From Bubalus kerabau (taxonomy: Eukaryota > Chordata > Mammalia > Artiodactyla > Bovidae), in the NCBI RefSeq assembly GCF_029407905.1, contig NC_073627.1, positions 131,639,697-131,703,696 of the forward strand: DNA of 64,000 nt, given 5' to 3'. Below are positions 36,612-47,371 of this stretch, piece by piece (position 1 is the stretch's first letter; each line of letters opens with the position of its first letter). The position numbers and the translations under genes were made by a program. The notes under the pieces were generated by a model. The model was not told the origin of the DNA, did not search any database, and saw only the letters and a list, made by a program, of their open reading frames with translations.

Positions 36612-36774
36612 AGGCTCTTTTAAATTTCAAGAGCAGTTACCTTTCTTGCTTTATTAGCAGCATACGTGGAAACATGGATCAGCAAAATGAGTTATTGGAA
36701 AAGGTATGAAGTACTTCTGGGTCCCAATACATCCAAGATTCAAATATATATTGAAATATTTAGAGCTAAAACAG

Positions 36775-38345
36775 CTTCAGTTCAGTTCAGTTCAGTCACT
36801 CAGTCGTGTCCGACTCTTTGCGACCCCATGAATCACAGCCCTGTCCATTACCAACTCCCGGAGTTCACTCAGACTCACGTCCATCGAGTCAGTGATGCCA
36901 TGCAGCCATCTCATCCTCTGTCATCCCCTTCTCCTCCTGCCCCCAATCCCTCCTAGCATCAGAGTCTTTTCCAGAGTCAACTCTTCGCATGAGGTGGCCA
37001 AAGTACTGGAGTTTCAGCTTTAGCATCATTCCTTCCAAAGAAATCCCAGGGCTGATCTCCTTTAGGATGGACTGGTTGGATCTCCTTGCAGTCCCAGGGA
37101 CTCTCAAGAGTATTCTCCAACACCACAGTTCAAAAGCATCAATTCTTCAGCGCTCAGCCTTCTTCACAGTCGAACTCTCACATCCATACATGACCACAGG
37201 AAAAACTACAGCCTTGACTAGACGAACCTTTGTTGGCAAAGTAATGTCTCTGCTTTTGAATATGCTATCTAGGTTGGTCATAACTTTCCTTCCAAGGAGT
37301 AAGCGTCTTTTAATTTCATGGCTGCAGTCACCATCTGCAGTGATTTTGGAGCCCAAAAAATGAAGTCTGACACTGTTTCCACTGTGTCCCCATCTATTTC
37401 CCATGAAGTGATGGGACTGGATACCATGATCTTCATTTTCTGAATGTTGAGCTTTAAGCTAACTTTTTCACTCTCCACTTTCACTTTCATCAAGAGGCTT
37501 TTTAGTTCCTCTTCACTTTCTGCCATAAGGGTGGTGTCATCTGCACATCTGAGGTTATTGATATTTCTCCCGGCAATCTTGATTCCAGCTTGTGCTTCTT
37601 CCAGTCCAGCATTTCTCATGATGTACTCTGCATAGAAGTTAAATAAGCAGGGTGACAATATACAGCCTTGACATACTCCTTTTCCTATTTGGAACCAGTC
37701 TGTTGTTCCATGTTCAGTTCTAACTGTTGCTTTCTGACCTGCATACAAATTTCTCAAGAGGCAGATCAGGTGGTCTGGTATTCCCATCTCTTTCAGAATT
37801 TTCCACAGTTTATTGTGAGCCACACAGTCAAAAGGCTTTGCATAGTCAATAAAACAGAAATAGATGTTTTTCTGGAACTCTCTTGCTTTTTCCATGATCC
37901 AGCAGATGTTGGCAATTTGATCTCTGGTTCCTCTGACTTTTCTAAAACCAGCTTGAACATCAGGAAGTTCACGGTTCACATATTGGTGAAGCCTGGCTTG
38001 GAGAATTTTGAGCATTACTTTACTAATGTGTGAGATGAGTGCAATTGTGCGGTAGTTTGAGCATTCTTTGGCATTGCCTTTCTTTGGGATTGGAATGAAA
38101 ACTGACCTTTTCCAGTCCTGTGACCACTGCTGAGTTTTCCAAATTTGCTGGCATATTGAGTGCAGCACTTTAATAGCATCACCTTTCAGGATTTGAAAGA
38201 GCTCAACTGGAATTCCATCACCTGCACTAGCTTTATTCACAGTGATGCTTTCTAAGGCCCACTTGACTTCACATTCCAGGATGTCTGGCTCTAGGTCAGT
38301 GATCACACCATCGTGATTATCTGGGTCTTGAAAATCTTTTTTGCA
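36775..38345 (-). mobile_element. BovB LINE, left arm of an inverted pair
   Basis: The 3' end (CAGTT reiterations) is at 36775 and the element runs on the minus strand to about 38345, where it abuts another BovB in opposite orientation. It carries a 358-codon uninterrupted frame (38354-37278) covering most of the RT: ILKGDAIKVLHSICQQIWKT, FIDYAKPFDCV (motif A with P for A), and RCADDTTLMAESEEEL (motif C, C for Y). The frame shifts at the TTTTTTGGGCTCC run near 37360, ending in DFIFWAPKSL instead of DFIFGGSKIT. Confidence 0.95.
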
Positions 38346-39172
38346 CAGAAGCACAAACTAGAATCAAGATTGCCGGGAGAAATATCAATAACCTCAGATA
38401 CACAGATGACACCACCCTTATGGCAGAAAGTGAAGAGGAACTGAAGAGCCTCTTGATGAAAGTGAGAGTGGAGAGTGAAAAAGTTGGCTTAAAGTTCAAC
38501 ATTCAGAAAATGAAGATCATGGTATCTGGTCCCATCACTTCATGGGAAATAGATGGGGACACAGTGGAAACAGTGTCAGACTTTATTTTTTGGGCTCCAA
38601 AATCACTGCAGATGGTGATTGCAGCCATGAAATTAAAAGACGCTTACTCCTTGGAAGGAAAGTTATGACCAACCTAGATAGCATATTGAAAAGCAGAGAC
38701 ATTACTTTGCCAACAAAGGTCCATCTTGTCAGGGCTATGGTTTTTCCTGTGGTCATGTATGGATGTGAAAGTTGGACTGTGAAGAAGGCTAAGTGCCAAA
38801 GAATTGAATCTTTTGAACTGTGGTGTTGGAGAAGACTCTTGAGAGTCCCTTAGACTGCAAGGAGATCCAAACAGTCCATTCTGATGGAGATCAGCCCTGG
38901 GATTTCTTTGGAAGGAATGATGCTAAAGCTGAAACTCTAGTACTTTGGCCACCTCCTGCGAAGAGTTGACTCATTGGAAAAGACTCTGATGCTGGGAGGG
39001 ATTGGGGGCAGGAGGAGAAGGGGACGACAGAGCATGAGATGGCTGGATGGCATCACGGGCTCGATGGACGTGAGTCTGAGTGAACTCCGGGAGTTGGTAA
39101 TGGACAGGGAGGCCTGGCGTGCTGCGATTCATGGGGTCACAAAGAGTCAGACACGACTGAGCGACTGAACTA
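38346..39172 (+). mobile_element. BovB LINE 3' fragment, right arm of an inverted pair
   Basis: Starts at AAGCACAAACTAGAATCAAG in the RT palm region, carries RYTDDTTLMAESEEELKSLL (motif C with T for A), and ends with the usual tail GACTGAGCGACTGAACTA. It shares with its left neighbour the same frameshift (DFIFWAPKSLQMV), IDGDTVETV and several 3' UTR variants, so the two copies are closely related. It faces its partner head to head. Confidence 0.95.
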
Positions 39173-39486
39173 AGGTTTACCTATTTATAGAGATTTTACA
39201 TTTACTACTGTTTTTTAGATAATTTTGTATATGGTAAAAAGTGTAGGTTTTTGTTTGTTTTTTTGTTTTTATATGTGGATGTCCAATATTTTTAGTACCA
39301 TTTGTTTAAAAAATTATCTATTGGTTTGCCTTTGCACCTTTATCAAAAACCAGTTGATCAGGGAGGGATAAATTAGGAGTTTGGGATTAAAATATGCACA
39401 GTACTATATATAAAATAGATAACCCACAAGCATGTAGTTAAGTTCTCCCTCTTTTTTTAAAAAATCTTTTTATTGGTGTGCTTATA

Positions 39487-39712
39487 CCATTTACCTATAT
39501 GAATGTATATGTGTTCAGTCACTCAGTCATGTCCGACTATGCCATGCTATGGACTGTAGCCTGCCAAGCTCCTCTGTCCATGGGATGTCTCCAGCAAGAA
39601 TACTATTTCCTCCTCCAGGGGATTTTCCCAATCCAGGGATTGAACCTGCATCTCCTGCATAGCAGGCAGATTCTTTATTGCTGCATCACTGGGCAAGCCC
39701 CATTTACCTATA
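39487..39712 (-). mobile_element. Bov-tA SINE with 13-bp target duplication
   Basis: Complement Bov-tA with small internal deletions (CAAGAATACTATTTCCTCC lacks the usual GGAGTGGGTTGCC). CCATTTACCTATA flanks it at 39487-39499 and 39700-39712. It is inserted within the old L1 region. Confidence 0.92.
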
Positions 39713-40621
39713 ATATAATCATTAATGTTAGAATTTAAGATTTCCAACTTATTATGCATTGTTTCCTGTTTTTCATTCCTCTTTTTTTCCCATTCCTGTC
39801 TTCCTCTACATTTCTTGAATGTTTTTGACATTTCATTTTAATGTGTATGTAGTGGAAAGTATTGAGATCCACCATATCAGCATACATACCAATTTAAAAT
39901 GTGCAATTCAATAGTTTTTTCATATTCACAGAGTTGTATTGTACAAACATCACAACAATTGATTTTAGAACAATTTCATTGTACCCCCTATAACTGCTAA
40001 ATCCTTTAGCTATCCTCAAACACTTCTCTTTCTTTTTACTCCCGGTCTATGCAAGCACTTCATGTAGAATTCTGGGTTGACAGTTCTTTCTCCTCCCCCT
40101 CAACACTTGCAAAATGTTGTGCCATTACCTCTGGCTTCCATAGTTTCTTATGAGAAATACACTATAATTTGAATTTAGTCTTCAGAAATTTGATTTTGAC
40201 TGACTCAGTATGGATTTCTTTGGGTTTATTTTGTTGAGCTTTGCTCAACTATTTAAATTTGTAGGTCTGTGTTTTTCACTAGATTTGGGCCATTTCTAGT
40301 CATTATTCCTTCAAATATGTTTTTAGCCTCTCTTTTTCCTCTCTTTCTGGGGCTCTGATGATATGAATGGTAGAAACTTTGTTATTGTCCCACAGAGCCC
40401 CGAGACTCTGTTGATTCTTTCTCTTTCTATCTTTTCTATCAGTTGTTCAGACGGAATAATTTCTGTTGGTCTGTCATCAAGTTCTGTGATTCTTTCTTTT
40501 GTCATTTCCATTCTGGTATTGTGCCTATTTAATGTGGTTTTTATTTTGGTTATTTTATTTGGTTTTTTACTTATTTTAAAAATGTTATTATTGTGATATT
40601 TTCATTGGATTCATCGCTTTA

Positions 40622-40921
40622 AAATTTTTTTTTTATTTCTTTTGTTTTTTTGACTGCACTGGATCTTTGTTGCTGAATGTAGGTTTTCTCTAGCTGTGGT
40701 GCACAGGCTTCTTATTACAGTGGCTTTTCCTGTTGCACAGCATAGGCTCCATGGCACACGGGCTCTGGTAGTTGCAGCGTGCTGGCTCCAGAGAGTGGGC
40801 CTAGTGGTACACGGGCTTAGTTGCCCCACAGCCTGTGGGATTTTCCTGGACCAGGGGTTGAACCTGTGTCCTCTGCATTAGCAGATGGCTTCTTAACCAC
40901 TGGACCTCCAGAGAAGTCCCG
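40622..40921 (-). mobile_element. CHR-1 type SINE
   Basis: Complement orientation: a T-rich tail at 40625-40650, GACTGCACTGGATCTTTGTT, GGCACACGGGCTCTGGTAGT, then CTTAACCACTGGACCTCCAG and AGAAGTCCC at the head. About 300 bp, longer than the CHR-2 type units seen elsewhere in this window. Confidence 0.75.
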
Positions 40922-42109
40922 CCGAGTTCATCTTTATGTTTACTCTCATTGCTTAGGCTTTGGATTTTTCCATTTGCTTCAAGAGCATTCATAGTTGCTT
41001 ATCAGACTTTTTATGACAGCAGCTTTAAAATCTTTGTCAGCTAATTCTAATATCTGTTCCATCACAATTTTGGTGCCTGTTTATTATCTTATTTAATATT
41101 TTCCTGATGTTTGGTTTGTCTAGTAATTTTGGATTATATCTTGAACATTTGGTATATTATGGTAATGACTGAATCCTATTTAAATCTCCTATTTTAGTAA
41201 ACTGATAGTCTGTTTAGGTTAGAATGAACATTTTGTTCCAATTTTGTGGACTGTGGTTCAAATGTCAAACTTTTTCAAAGCTTTTGCAAATTATTGTCTG
41301 GTCTGCCCCACTTTTGTAATACCCTGGCCAATTTAGAACCTGGGCAGTATTCTACTAAGAGTTCAATTCTCAAAGTTTTTTCTATTTTCACTTTGGTCAG
41401 TTCCATACATGGTCTGCTAAGTTATCCATTATGAACTGATATAAAGAATTGCTTTCTCTAGCTTCCTCCTTTCTTTTCTCCACTGTCTAGTTAAGAACAG
41501 ATAAGGTAATACCTCATTGCTATCCTTTGCCTGATTCAGGGCATAATGCTTCATAGGGCTCCTTCCCCACAGTCTCTGCAGTATCAGATGGAAAGGAAAA
41601 GAGGTACAGTTTGTTGTCACATGTGCTTTGAATAGAAGAAGTTAGTCAAAAGATTTCAGTGCTGCTGAGCTACTGTTGTTCTGATGTTTTGACTGGAGAG
41701 AACAGGCTTCTTGGGGAATTTTGTGAATGTGCCTCTTGGTGTTTCTGGTGTTCTGGCTACTTTAGCACCCAGGCTGTCTCTATATATAGGAGGCAAAAAC
41801 CCCCCAAATCTGAGAACTCAACACCAGATTGTTCCTGGAGTTGCATTGTTCTCTAACCAATTTGCCTTCCTTTCACCACCTTTCATTTACTTTTCCTGGA
41901 ATGTTTAGTTTTAATTAGCAGGAGGATCATGGTATTATGTGCTTGTTCCTTATTGTCTAGAAGAGGAAGTCAATCATGACTTATTTTTGTAGTTCTCAGA
42001 AGCGTACCACAATGCCTAGTGTATGGTCTACATTAATTTTTTTTTTTTGACAAAGAGTAAGGGAGGGAAAAAATAACCTCATATCTCAAAATGTTAATTT
42101 AGTATAACA

Positions 42110-42490
42110 TAGTAGTTAAGAACATACTGCTTAAAGTCAACACTCAGTTTGAATTTTAGCTTCACCATCTACTTTCAGTGTAAGGTGAAAAAGTTACCCA
42201 ACTCCTCTGAGTCTCAATTTCCTGTAATATAGGTATGGGGGTTCAATCCCTGGGTTGGGAAGATCTCCTGGAGAAGGAAATGGCACCCCACTCCAGTATT
42301 CTTGCCTGGAAAATCCCATGGACGGAGGAGCCTGGTGGGTTACAGTCCATGGGGTCGCAAAGAGTCAGACACGACTGAGCAACTTATGACTATGACTATG
42401 ACTGTCTCGCTCATAGGGTGGGTAAAACTGAGGTAGTATATTTAATGCATTTACCCCAGTACTTGATGAGAAACAGCTAGTAAATATAGT
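42110..42490 (+). mobile_element. MIR SINE, split by a Bov-tA fragment
   Basis: MIR phrases AGTTTGAATTTTAGCTTCAC and CTCTGAGTCTCAATTTCCTG come before 42238, and the tail resumes after 42402 (CATAGGGTGGGTAAAACTG). It lies about 70 bp upstream of the INVS ankyrin exon. Confidence 0.7.
42239..42402 (+). mobile_element. Bov-tA SINE, head missing
   Basis: Begins at GGTTCAATCCCTGGGTTGGG and ends GACTGAGCAACTTATGACT with a short CTATGA reiteration. Insertion inside the MIR dates it as younger. Its 3' end is only about 155 bp from the INVS exon acceptor. Confidence 0.88.
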
Positions 42491-42556
42491 TCCTAGTTAT
42501 ATTAGTGGTAACAAAAATAATTATCAAATATCACTATTTGTTTCTTATCCTCACAG

Positions 42557-42723
42557 GGAACTCTGCCCTTAAAGACAAAGAAGATCAATTTGGGAGAACA
42601 CCACTTATGTATTGTGTGTTGGCTGACAGACTGGATTGTGCAGATACTCTGCTGAAGGCAGGAGCAGATGTTAATAAAACTGATCATAGCCAGAGAACTG
42701 CCCTCCATCTTGCAGCTCAAAAG
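42557..42723 (+). CDS. INVS: INVS coding exon 3, ankyrin repeat exon
   Basis: An acceptor CTCACAG ending at 42556 precedes 167 nt. With the one base carried from the previous exon these give 56 codons, residues about 36-91 of inversin, starting GNSALKDKEDQFGRTPLMYC and ending HLAAQK at a GTGAGA donor (42724). The ankyrin signatures are clear: DQFGRTPLMYC, then ADTLLKAGADVNKTD, then QRTALHLAA, which is the end of repeat 1, one full repeat and the start of the next. The frame is open and the splice phases agree (phase 1 in, phase 0 out). It matches human inversin as I recall it except for small substitutions such as CADT for CADA. The preceding intron is 15,780 nt. The next exon, which should begin GNYRFMKLL, is not seen in the remaining 21 kb. 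The exon sits in the 5' third of a gene that is very long in human. Confidence 0.93.
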
Positions 42724-43084
42724 GTGAGAAGTCAAATTACTGTGAAGAGTAACCGTCTTTGGGGTATGTTTAAATTGATTAGTGGAACTGTGCAATGGAC
42801 AGATAGTAAAGAAATCTCAGGTTTATAACTTTATTTTCATATGTTTTCTCAAAAAATGCCGTCTTTAAACTGCAGAGAGTAAGCACAGATAACCATCACT
42901 TATTCAAGTTCTTCAAGCAATGAAGTTTGTTTTCTTATCTAAGATTAAGCTGGGGAAAAGGAAATAAAATTATATGGATAGTATGATTGGACTATGTTAA
43001 ACTATATTACAAGTCAGTTTATGCATTGGAAAAGGCAAAGAAAGAAAGAAAACTACCACACACTAAATTGTCAGTAGTGGCTGG
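42724..43084. other. INVS: INVS intron 3, start
   Basis: Follows the ankyrin exon donor. AT-rich sequence with no repeat or exon recognised. Confidence 0.45.
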
Positions 43085-43430
43085 GTTTGGGAATTTCCTG
43101 GAGGTTCAGTGGCTAGGACTCTGAACCTCCATTTCAGGGAGCATGGGTTTTATCCTTGGTCAGGAACTAGCTGCAGTCCATGGGGTTGCTAGGAGTCGGA
43201 CATGACTGAGCAACTTCACTTTCACTTTTCACTTCCATGCATTGGAGAAGGAAATGGCAACCCACTCCAGTGTTCTTGCCTGGAGAATCTCAGGGACGGC
43301 GGAGCCTGGTGGGCTGCTGTCTTTGGGGTCGCACAGAGTCAGACACGACTGAAGTGACTTAGCAGCAGCAGCAGGAACTAAGATCCCAGAAGCCATACAC
43401 ATGAAGCACAGCCAAAAAATAATAATTGTC
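43085..43430 (+). mobile_element. CHR-2 type SINE, split by a Bov-A2
   Basis: Head at GGGAATTTCCTGGAGGTTCA, continuing to TATCCTTGGTCAGGAACTA. After the inserted Bov-A2 it resumes at AAGATCCCAGAAGCCATACA and ends GCACAGCCAAAAAATAATAA. Confidence 0.82.
43161..43380 (+). mobile_element. Bov-A2 SINE nested in a CHR-2 type SINE
   Basis: About 200 bp in plus orientation, ending in a CAG-repeat tail (43361-43372). CAGGAACTA stands at 43161-43169 and again at 43372-43380, the target duplication cut into the older SINE. Confidence 0.9.
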
Positions 43431-45028
43431 AGTAGTGTTTGGATTGAAATAATGGGAATATATATGAATTTAGTACTTCTCATTGTTTAAAATGTTTTCC
43501 TTTGTGAGTGTTACTTTTACAATAAAAAGCTGTAATCTTGTAAAATATGTGGCGTTAGAAGCATAAAAGAAATTTATTTTCTGAAATGTATTTTCAATTT
43601 TTTAAAAATCTAATACTATATTGCTAGTATAAATTATTTCAAATTTTTAAAGGCTTGTTAAGAGCTCAGTTTTTTTAGGATTAAGCATATCAAAATTTTT
43701 TTAAATGGGAAGCTTCTAAACTTATTTGAAGATTTTATTTACCTGAAAACAGTTTTTCTCACCATGAAATTTTGGTCTATAAAATGTATTTCTGGTGCCT
43801 GGTATTTTTCTCTTTGTTATTTTAGATACGTATTTTTGGAACAAAAAGCAATGAAAATTAGATCCAGCAGAAACTATTAGTTATTTCCCATTAAAAAATG
43901 TGAACCAGATATAGCTGATTAATTGAGGGGTTAGAAAAATACCTTTTCATTAGTTGAAAGCATAAAAAAAGATTGACATTAAGATGTACTTCTGAATATG
44001 CTAGTTATATACTCTTATCAATTGGGTCTGTCAGGTTATTTCCAAAGTTATTGCTCTTGAATTTGCTTTTCAGTACAGTAATTTAAAAGAATTCTCCCTC
44101 ATTTTCAATCTCTCTTTTAACTACTGCTGAGGTATCTGTAACCTTTCACCTAAGCTTGTCAGCTGTTAAAAGTATTCAGTCAGGAAGGGTAACTCTATTT
44201 AACTTGTTATCATAAAAAAGTAAACATTTCAGATTGGGAATAGCCCCAGTATTAAGAAGTTAATACACTTTAGATTTTTTTTCATTGTGATTCATTTAGG
44301 TTTAAAACTCAACTTCAAAAATGTAAATTAGGGGAAACTAATTGCACATTAAATGGATCATGCGAGAAAAAGTTAAGTTGATGATCCAATCATATGACGT
44401 TTTTGTAGAGGTATAATGTGAAGAAAGTTGGAAGGGGAGGGCACATCCAGCCGTGTGAGTTGTGAAGCCTCTCAGTGAGATGCAGCGCTTTGTTTCCATT
44501 TGCTTTTTGGTTCTCCTTTATTTTTTTTGGTAGTGATTTCTTTAGTGTCAAAGAATAAATAGAACTATGATTTACATGTCACAGTTTACATAACTGATTT
44601 TATAAATAACAACTTTCACGGTCTCGCAGCTATCTGATAATTATGCATTTCCCCTGTCTCTGTGTTGCTGTGTGTTTTTGTGTGTTTGCCAAAAGCCATA
44701 ATACATCTTTAAGTTATACTAGTATTAGTAGAATACTAGTTAAGTTATACTGGTATTAGTAGAATTTCCAGAACAAGGGTGATAATCATTCTTTAATACT
44801 CTACTCTGCCCACATCAAACCTGGGTATTGTGTTTGGTTTTGTGTGTCATGCAAAAGCACCATTATTTAGAATCAGAGATAGTATAGTTCAAGCAGGAAT
44901 AAGATGGTGGAGGATCTAGAAATAATTTTCAAAAGTGGTTGGAGATGTCCCAGGTCTGTAGCCCAACCTACCTTTCAGCAGACACAGACACAAATTCTCT
45001 TTAGAGAAAATAGCTTCACCTTAAACTT
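43431..45028. other. INVS: INVS intron 3; complex non-repeat block at 44.32-44.68 kb
   Basis: Mostly AT-rich. About 44320-44680 is more complex (TGGATCATGCGAGAAAAAGT, TTGATGATCCAATCATATGA, GATAATTATGCATTTCCCC) and could be a conserved non-coding element. A two-copy 31-bp tandem (TAAGTTATACT, AGTAGAAT) starts at 44710 and 44741. Confidence 0.35.
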
Positions 45029-45221
45029 CCCATATATATTCAGCTCAGTTCAGTCACTCAGTCGTGTCCAACTCTTTGCAGCCCCATAGACTGCAGCATG
45101 CCAGGCCTCCCTGTCCATCACCAACTCCCGGAGTTTACTCAAACTCATGTCCATTGAGTCAGTGATGCTATCCAACCACCTCATCCTCTGTCATCCCCTT
45201 CTCCTCCTGCCCATATATATT
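45029..45221 (-). mobile_element. Very short BovB 3' end with target duplication
   Basis: Only about 170 bp of BovB 3' end in complement, from CAGCTCAGTTCAGTCACTCA to CCCCTTCTCCTCCTGCCC. CCCATATATATT stands at 45029-45040 and 45210-45221, the CCC probably being shared microhomology with BovB. Confidence 0.93.
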
Positions 45222-45960
45222 AAAATAAACCAAATATGATCTCACAGTGAAAAATCACCAAACACATAAGGAAGCAATATACTGTCAAGGAGAGTCAGCA
45301 GAAACAATAAACAAGTTTCTATCAAAAACATTAAAAACACAATATAAAGTAACCAGATGGAATATTTGATGGAATATTTAAAGATACATAAAAAAGAAAT
45401 ATTTAAAAATATAAAAAAAGAAATCATAGTAAAGAGCTACCAACCAGAGGCTTTCATGACTAAGCATAAGTTCTCACCATGAACCCCTATTTTTGAACAG
45501 CTCATCTGCCAAAAACATCTGAAAACTTAATAGATATGTTGTTTGAAGACATTGGAAACAGTCAGCACAGGCAGGATCATTCAGAGAAGGGAAGCTTGTG
45601 AAATTAGCTCCACATTCATCCTGGCTTTTCCTTTAAGACATTTTCCAAATTGGAATGTAAAAGAATGCAACCCTAGCAGGAAGCAGGATTCTTAGAAAGA
45701 TGGAAAAACCCAGGTGGACTTTAGTGTTAGCAGTAGCTGGAACTTGAAAAGCAAACCCTGAAAACCTGAGTACAAATTCCTCGCAAGTCATTAGCATCTA
45801 CTTTGGAAGAGGATAAGAATGGAGGTACATAAAAGCTATTATAGTTCAGGCCAAGAGAGAGGAAGAGTTGGATCCAGGAGATATATTGTGGAAGTAGAAA
45901 TGTTCATTCAATAAGTAGTTGCCAAGTATCTGCTCTGTATCATGTTTATACACCTAGTAG
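45222..45960. other. INVS: INVS intron 3, no gene seen
   Basis: A-rich at 45.23-45.44 kb, with wording reminiscent of an old L1 5' region. At 45905-45960 a phrase (CAAGTATCTGCTCTGTATCA) fits L2. No exon. Confidence 0.4.
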
Positions 45961-47371
45961 TTGTTCAGTTGCTCAGTCGTGTCTGATTCTTTGCAGCCCC
46001 ATAGACTGCAGCACCCCAGGCTTCCCTATCCTTCACCAAATCCCGGAGCTTGCTCAAACTCTTGTCCATCGAGTCAGTGATACCATCCAACCATCTCATC
46101 CTCTGTCATCCCCTTCTCCTCCTGCCTTCAATCTTTCCCAGCTTGAGGGGCTTTTCTAACGAATGAGCTCTTTGCATCAGGTGGCCAAAGTATTGGAGCT
46201 TCAGCTTCAGCATCAGTCCTTCCAGTAAATATTCAGGACTGATTTCCTTTAGAATTGGCTGGTTTGATCTTGCAGTTCAAGGGACTCTCAAGAGTCTTCT
46301 CCAACACCACAGTTCAAAAGCATCAGTTCTTCGATGCTCAGCCTTCTTTATGATTCAACTCTCACATCCAAACATGACTACTGGAGAAACCATAGTTTTG
46401 ACTATACAGACCTTTGTGAGCAAAGAAATGTCTCTGCTTTTTAATATGCTGTGTGGGTTGGTCATAGCTTTTCTTCCAAGGAGCAGGCATCTTTTAATTT
46501 CATGGCTGCAATCACCATCTCCAGTGATTTTGGAGTCCAAGAAAAGAAAGTCAGTCATTGTTTCCATTGTTTCCCCATCTATTTGCCATGAAGTCATAGG
46601 ACCAGTTGCCATGATCTTCATTTTCTGAATGTTGAGCTTTAAGCCAACTTTTTCACTCTCCTCTTTCACTTTCATCAAGAGGCTTTTTAGTTCCTCTTCA
46701 CTTTCTGCCATAAGGATGGTGTCGTCTGCATATCTGAGGTTATTGATATTTCTCCCTGCAGTCTTGATTCCAGCTTGTGCTTCATACAGCCCGGCATTTC
46801 TCATGATGTACTCTGCATGTAAGTTAAATAAGCAGGGTGACAATATACAGCCTTGACGTACTCCTTTCCCAATTTGGAACCAGTCCCTCGTTCCATGTCT
46901 GGTTCTAACTGTTGCTTCTTGACCTGCATATAGATTTCTCAGGAGGCAGGTCAGGTGGTCTGGTATCCCCATCTTTTTAAGAATGTTCCACAGTTTGTTG
47001 TGATCCGCACAGTCAAAGGCTTTAGCATAGTCAGTGAAGCAGAAGTAGATATTTTTCTGGAATTCTCTTACTTTTTCTATGATCCAGCGAGTGTTGGCAA
47101 TTTGGTCTCTGGTTCCTTTGCGTTTTCTAAGTCTGTCTTGAACATCTGGAAGCTCTCAGTTCACGTACTGTTTGAAGCCTACCTTGGAAAATTTTGAGCA
47201 CCACTGTACTAGCATGTAAAATGATGGCAATTGTATGGTAGTTTGAGCATTCTTTGGCATTGCCTTTCTTTGGGATTGGAATGAAAACTGACCTTTTCCA
47301 GTCCTGTGGCCACTGCTGAGTTTTCCAAATTTGCTGGCATATTAAGTGTAGCACTTTTAACAGCATCATCT
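45961..47371 (-). mobile_element. BovB LINE, 5' truncated
   Basis: 1.41 kb in complement. The frame 46972-46355 (205 codons) carries the RT C-terminal half with RYADDTILMAESEEELKSLL. The upstream part, 47369-47127, is shifted and holds QQIWKTQQWPQDWKRSVFIP. More diverged than the other long copies (for example ITGDGD, RDISLLTK), so older. Confidence 0.94.

Larger units (their letters stand above)
39195..42010 (-). mobile_element. Old L1 LINE remnants, interrupted
   Basis: Reading complement, 39195-39470 has L1 phrases (GTATATGGTAAAAAGTGTAG, then CCATTTGTTTAAAAAATTAT). About 39840-39990 and 40040-41200 carry further old L1 3'-region phrases (CACAGAGTTGTATTGTACAA; TTCTTTCTTTTGTCATTTCC). Two SINEs interrupt it. 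Exact boundaries and subfamily are unclear, and the right part from about 41.2 kb is the least certain. Confidence 0.5.

Noticed and set aside
37278..38354. 358-codon open frame as a possible functional gene
   Set aside because: It is BovB reverse transcriptase with a damaged motif C (CADD), a frameshifted end and no full element. It is a transposon fossil.
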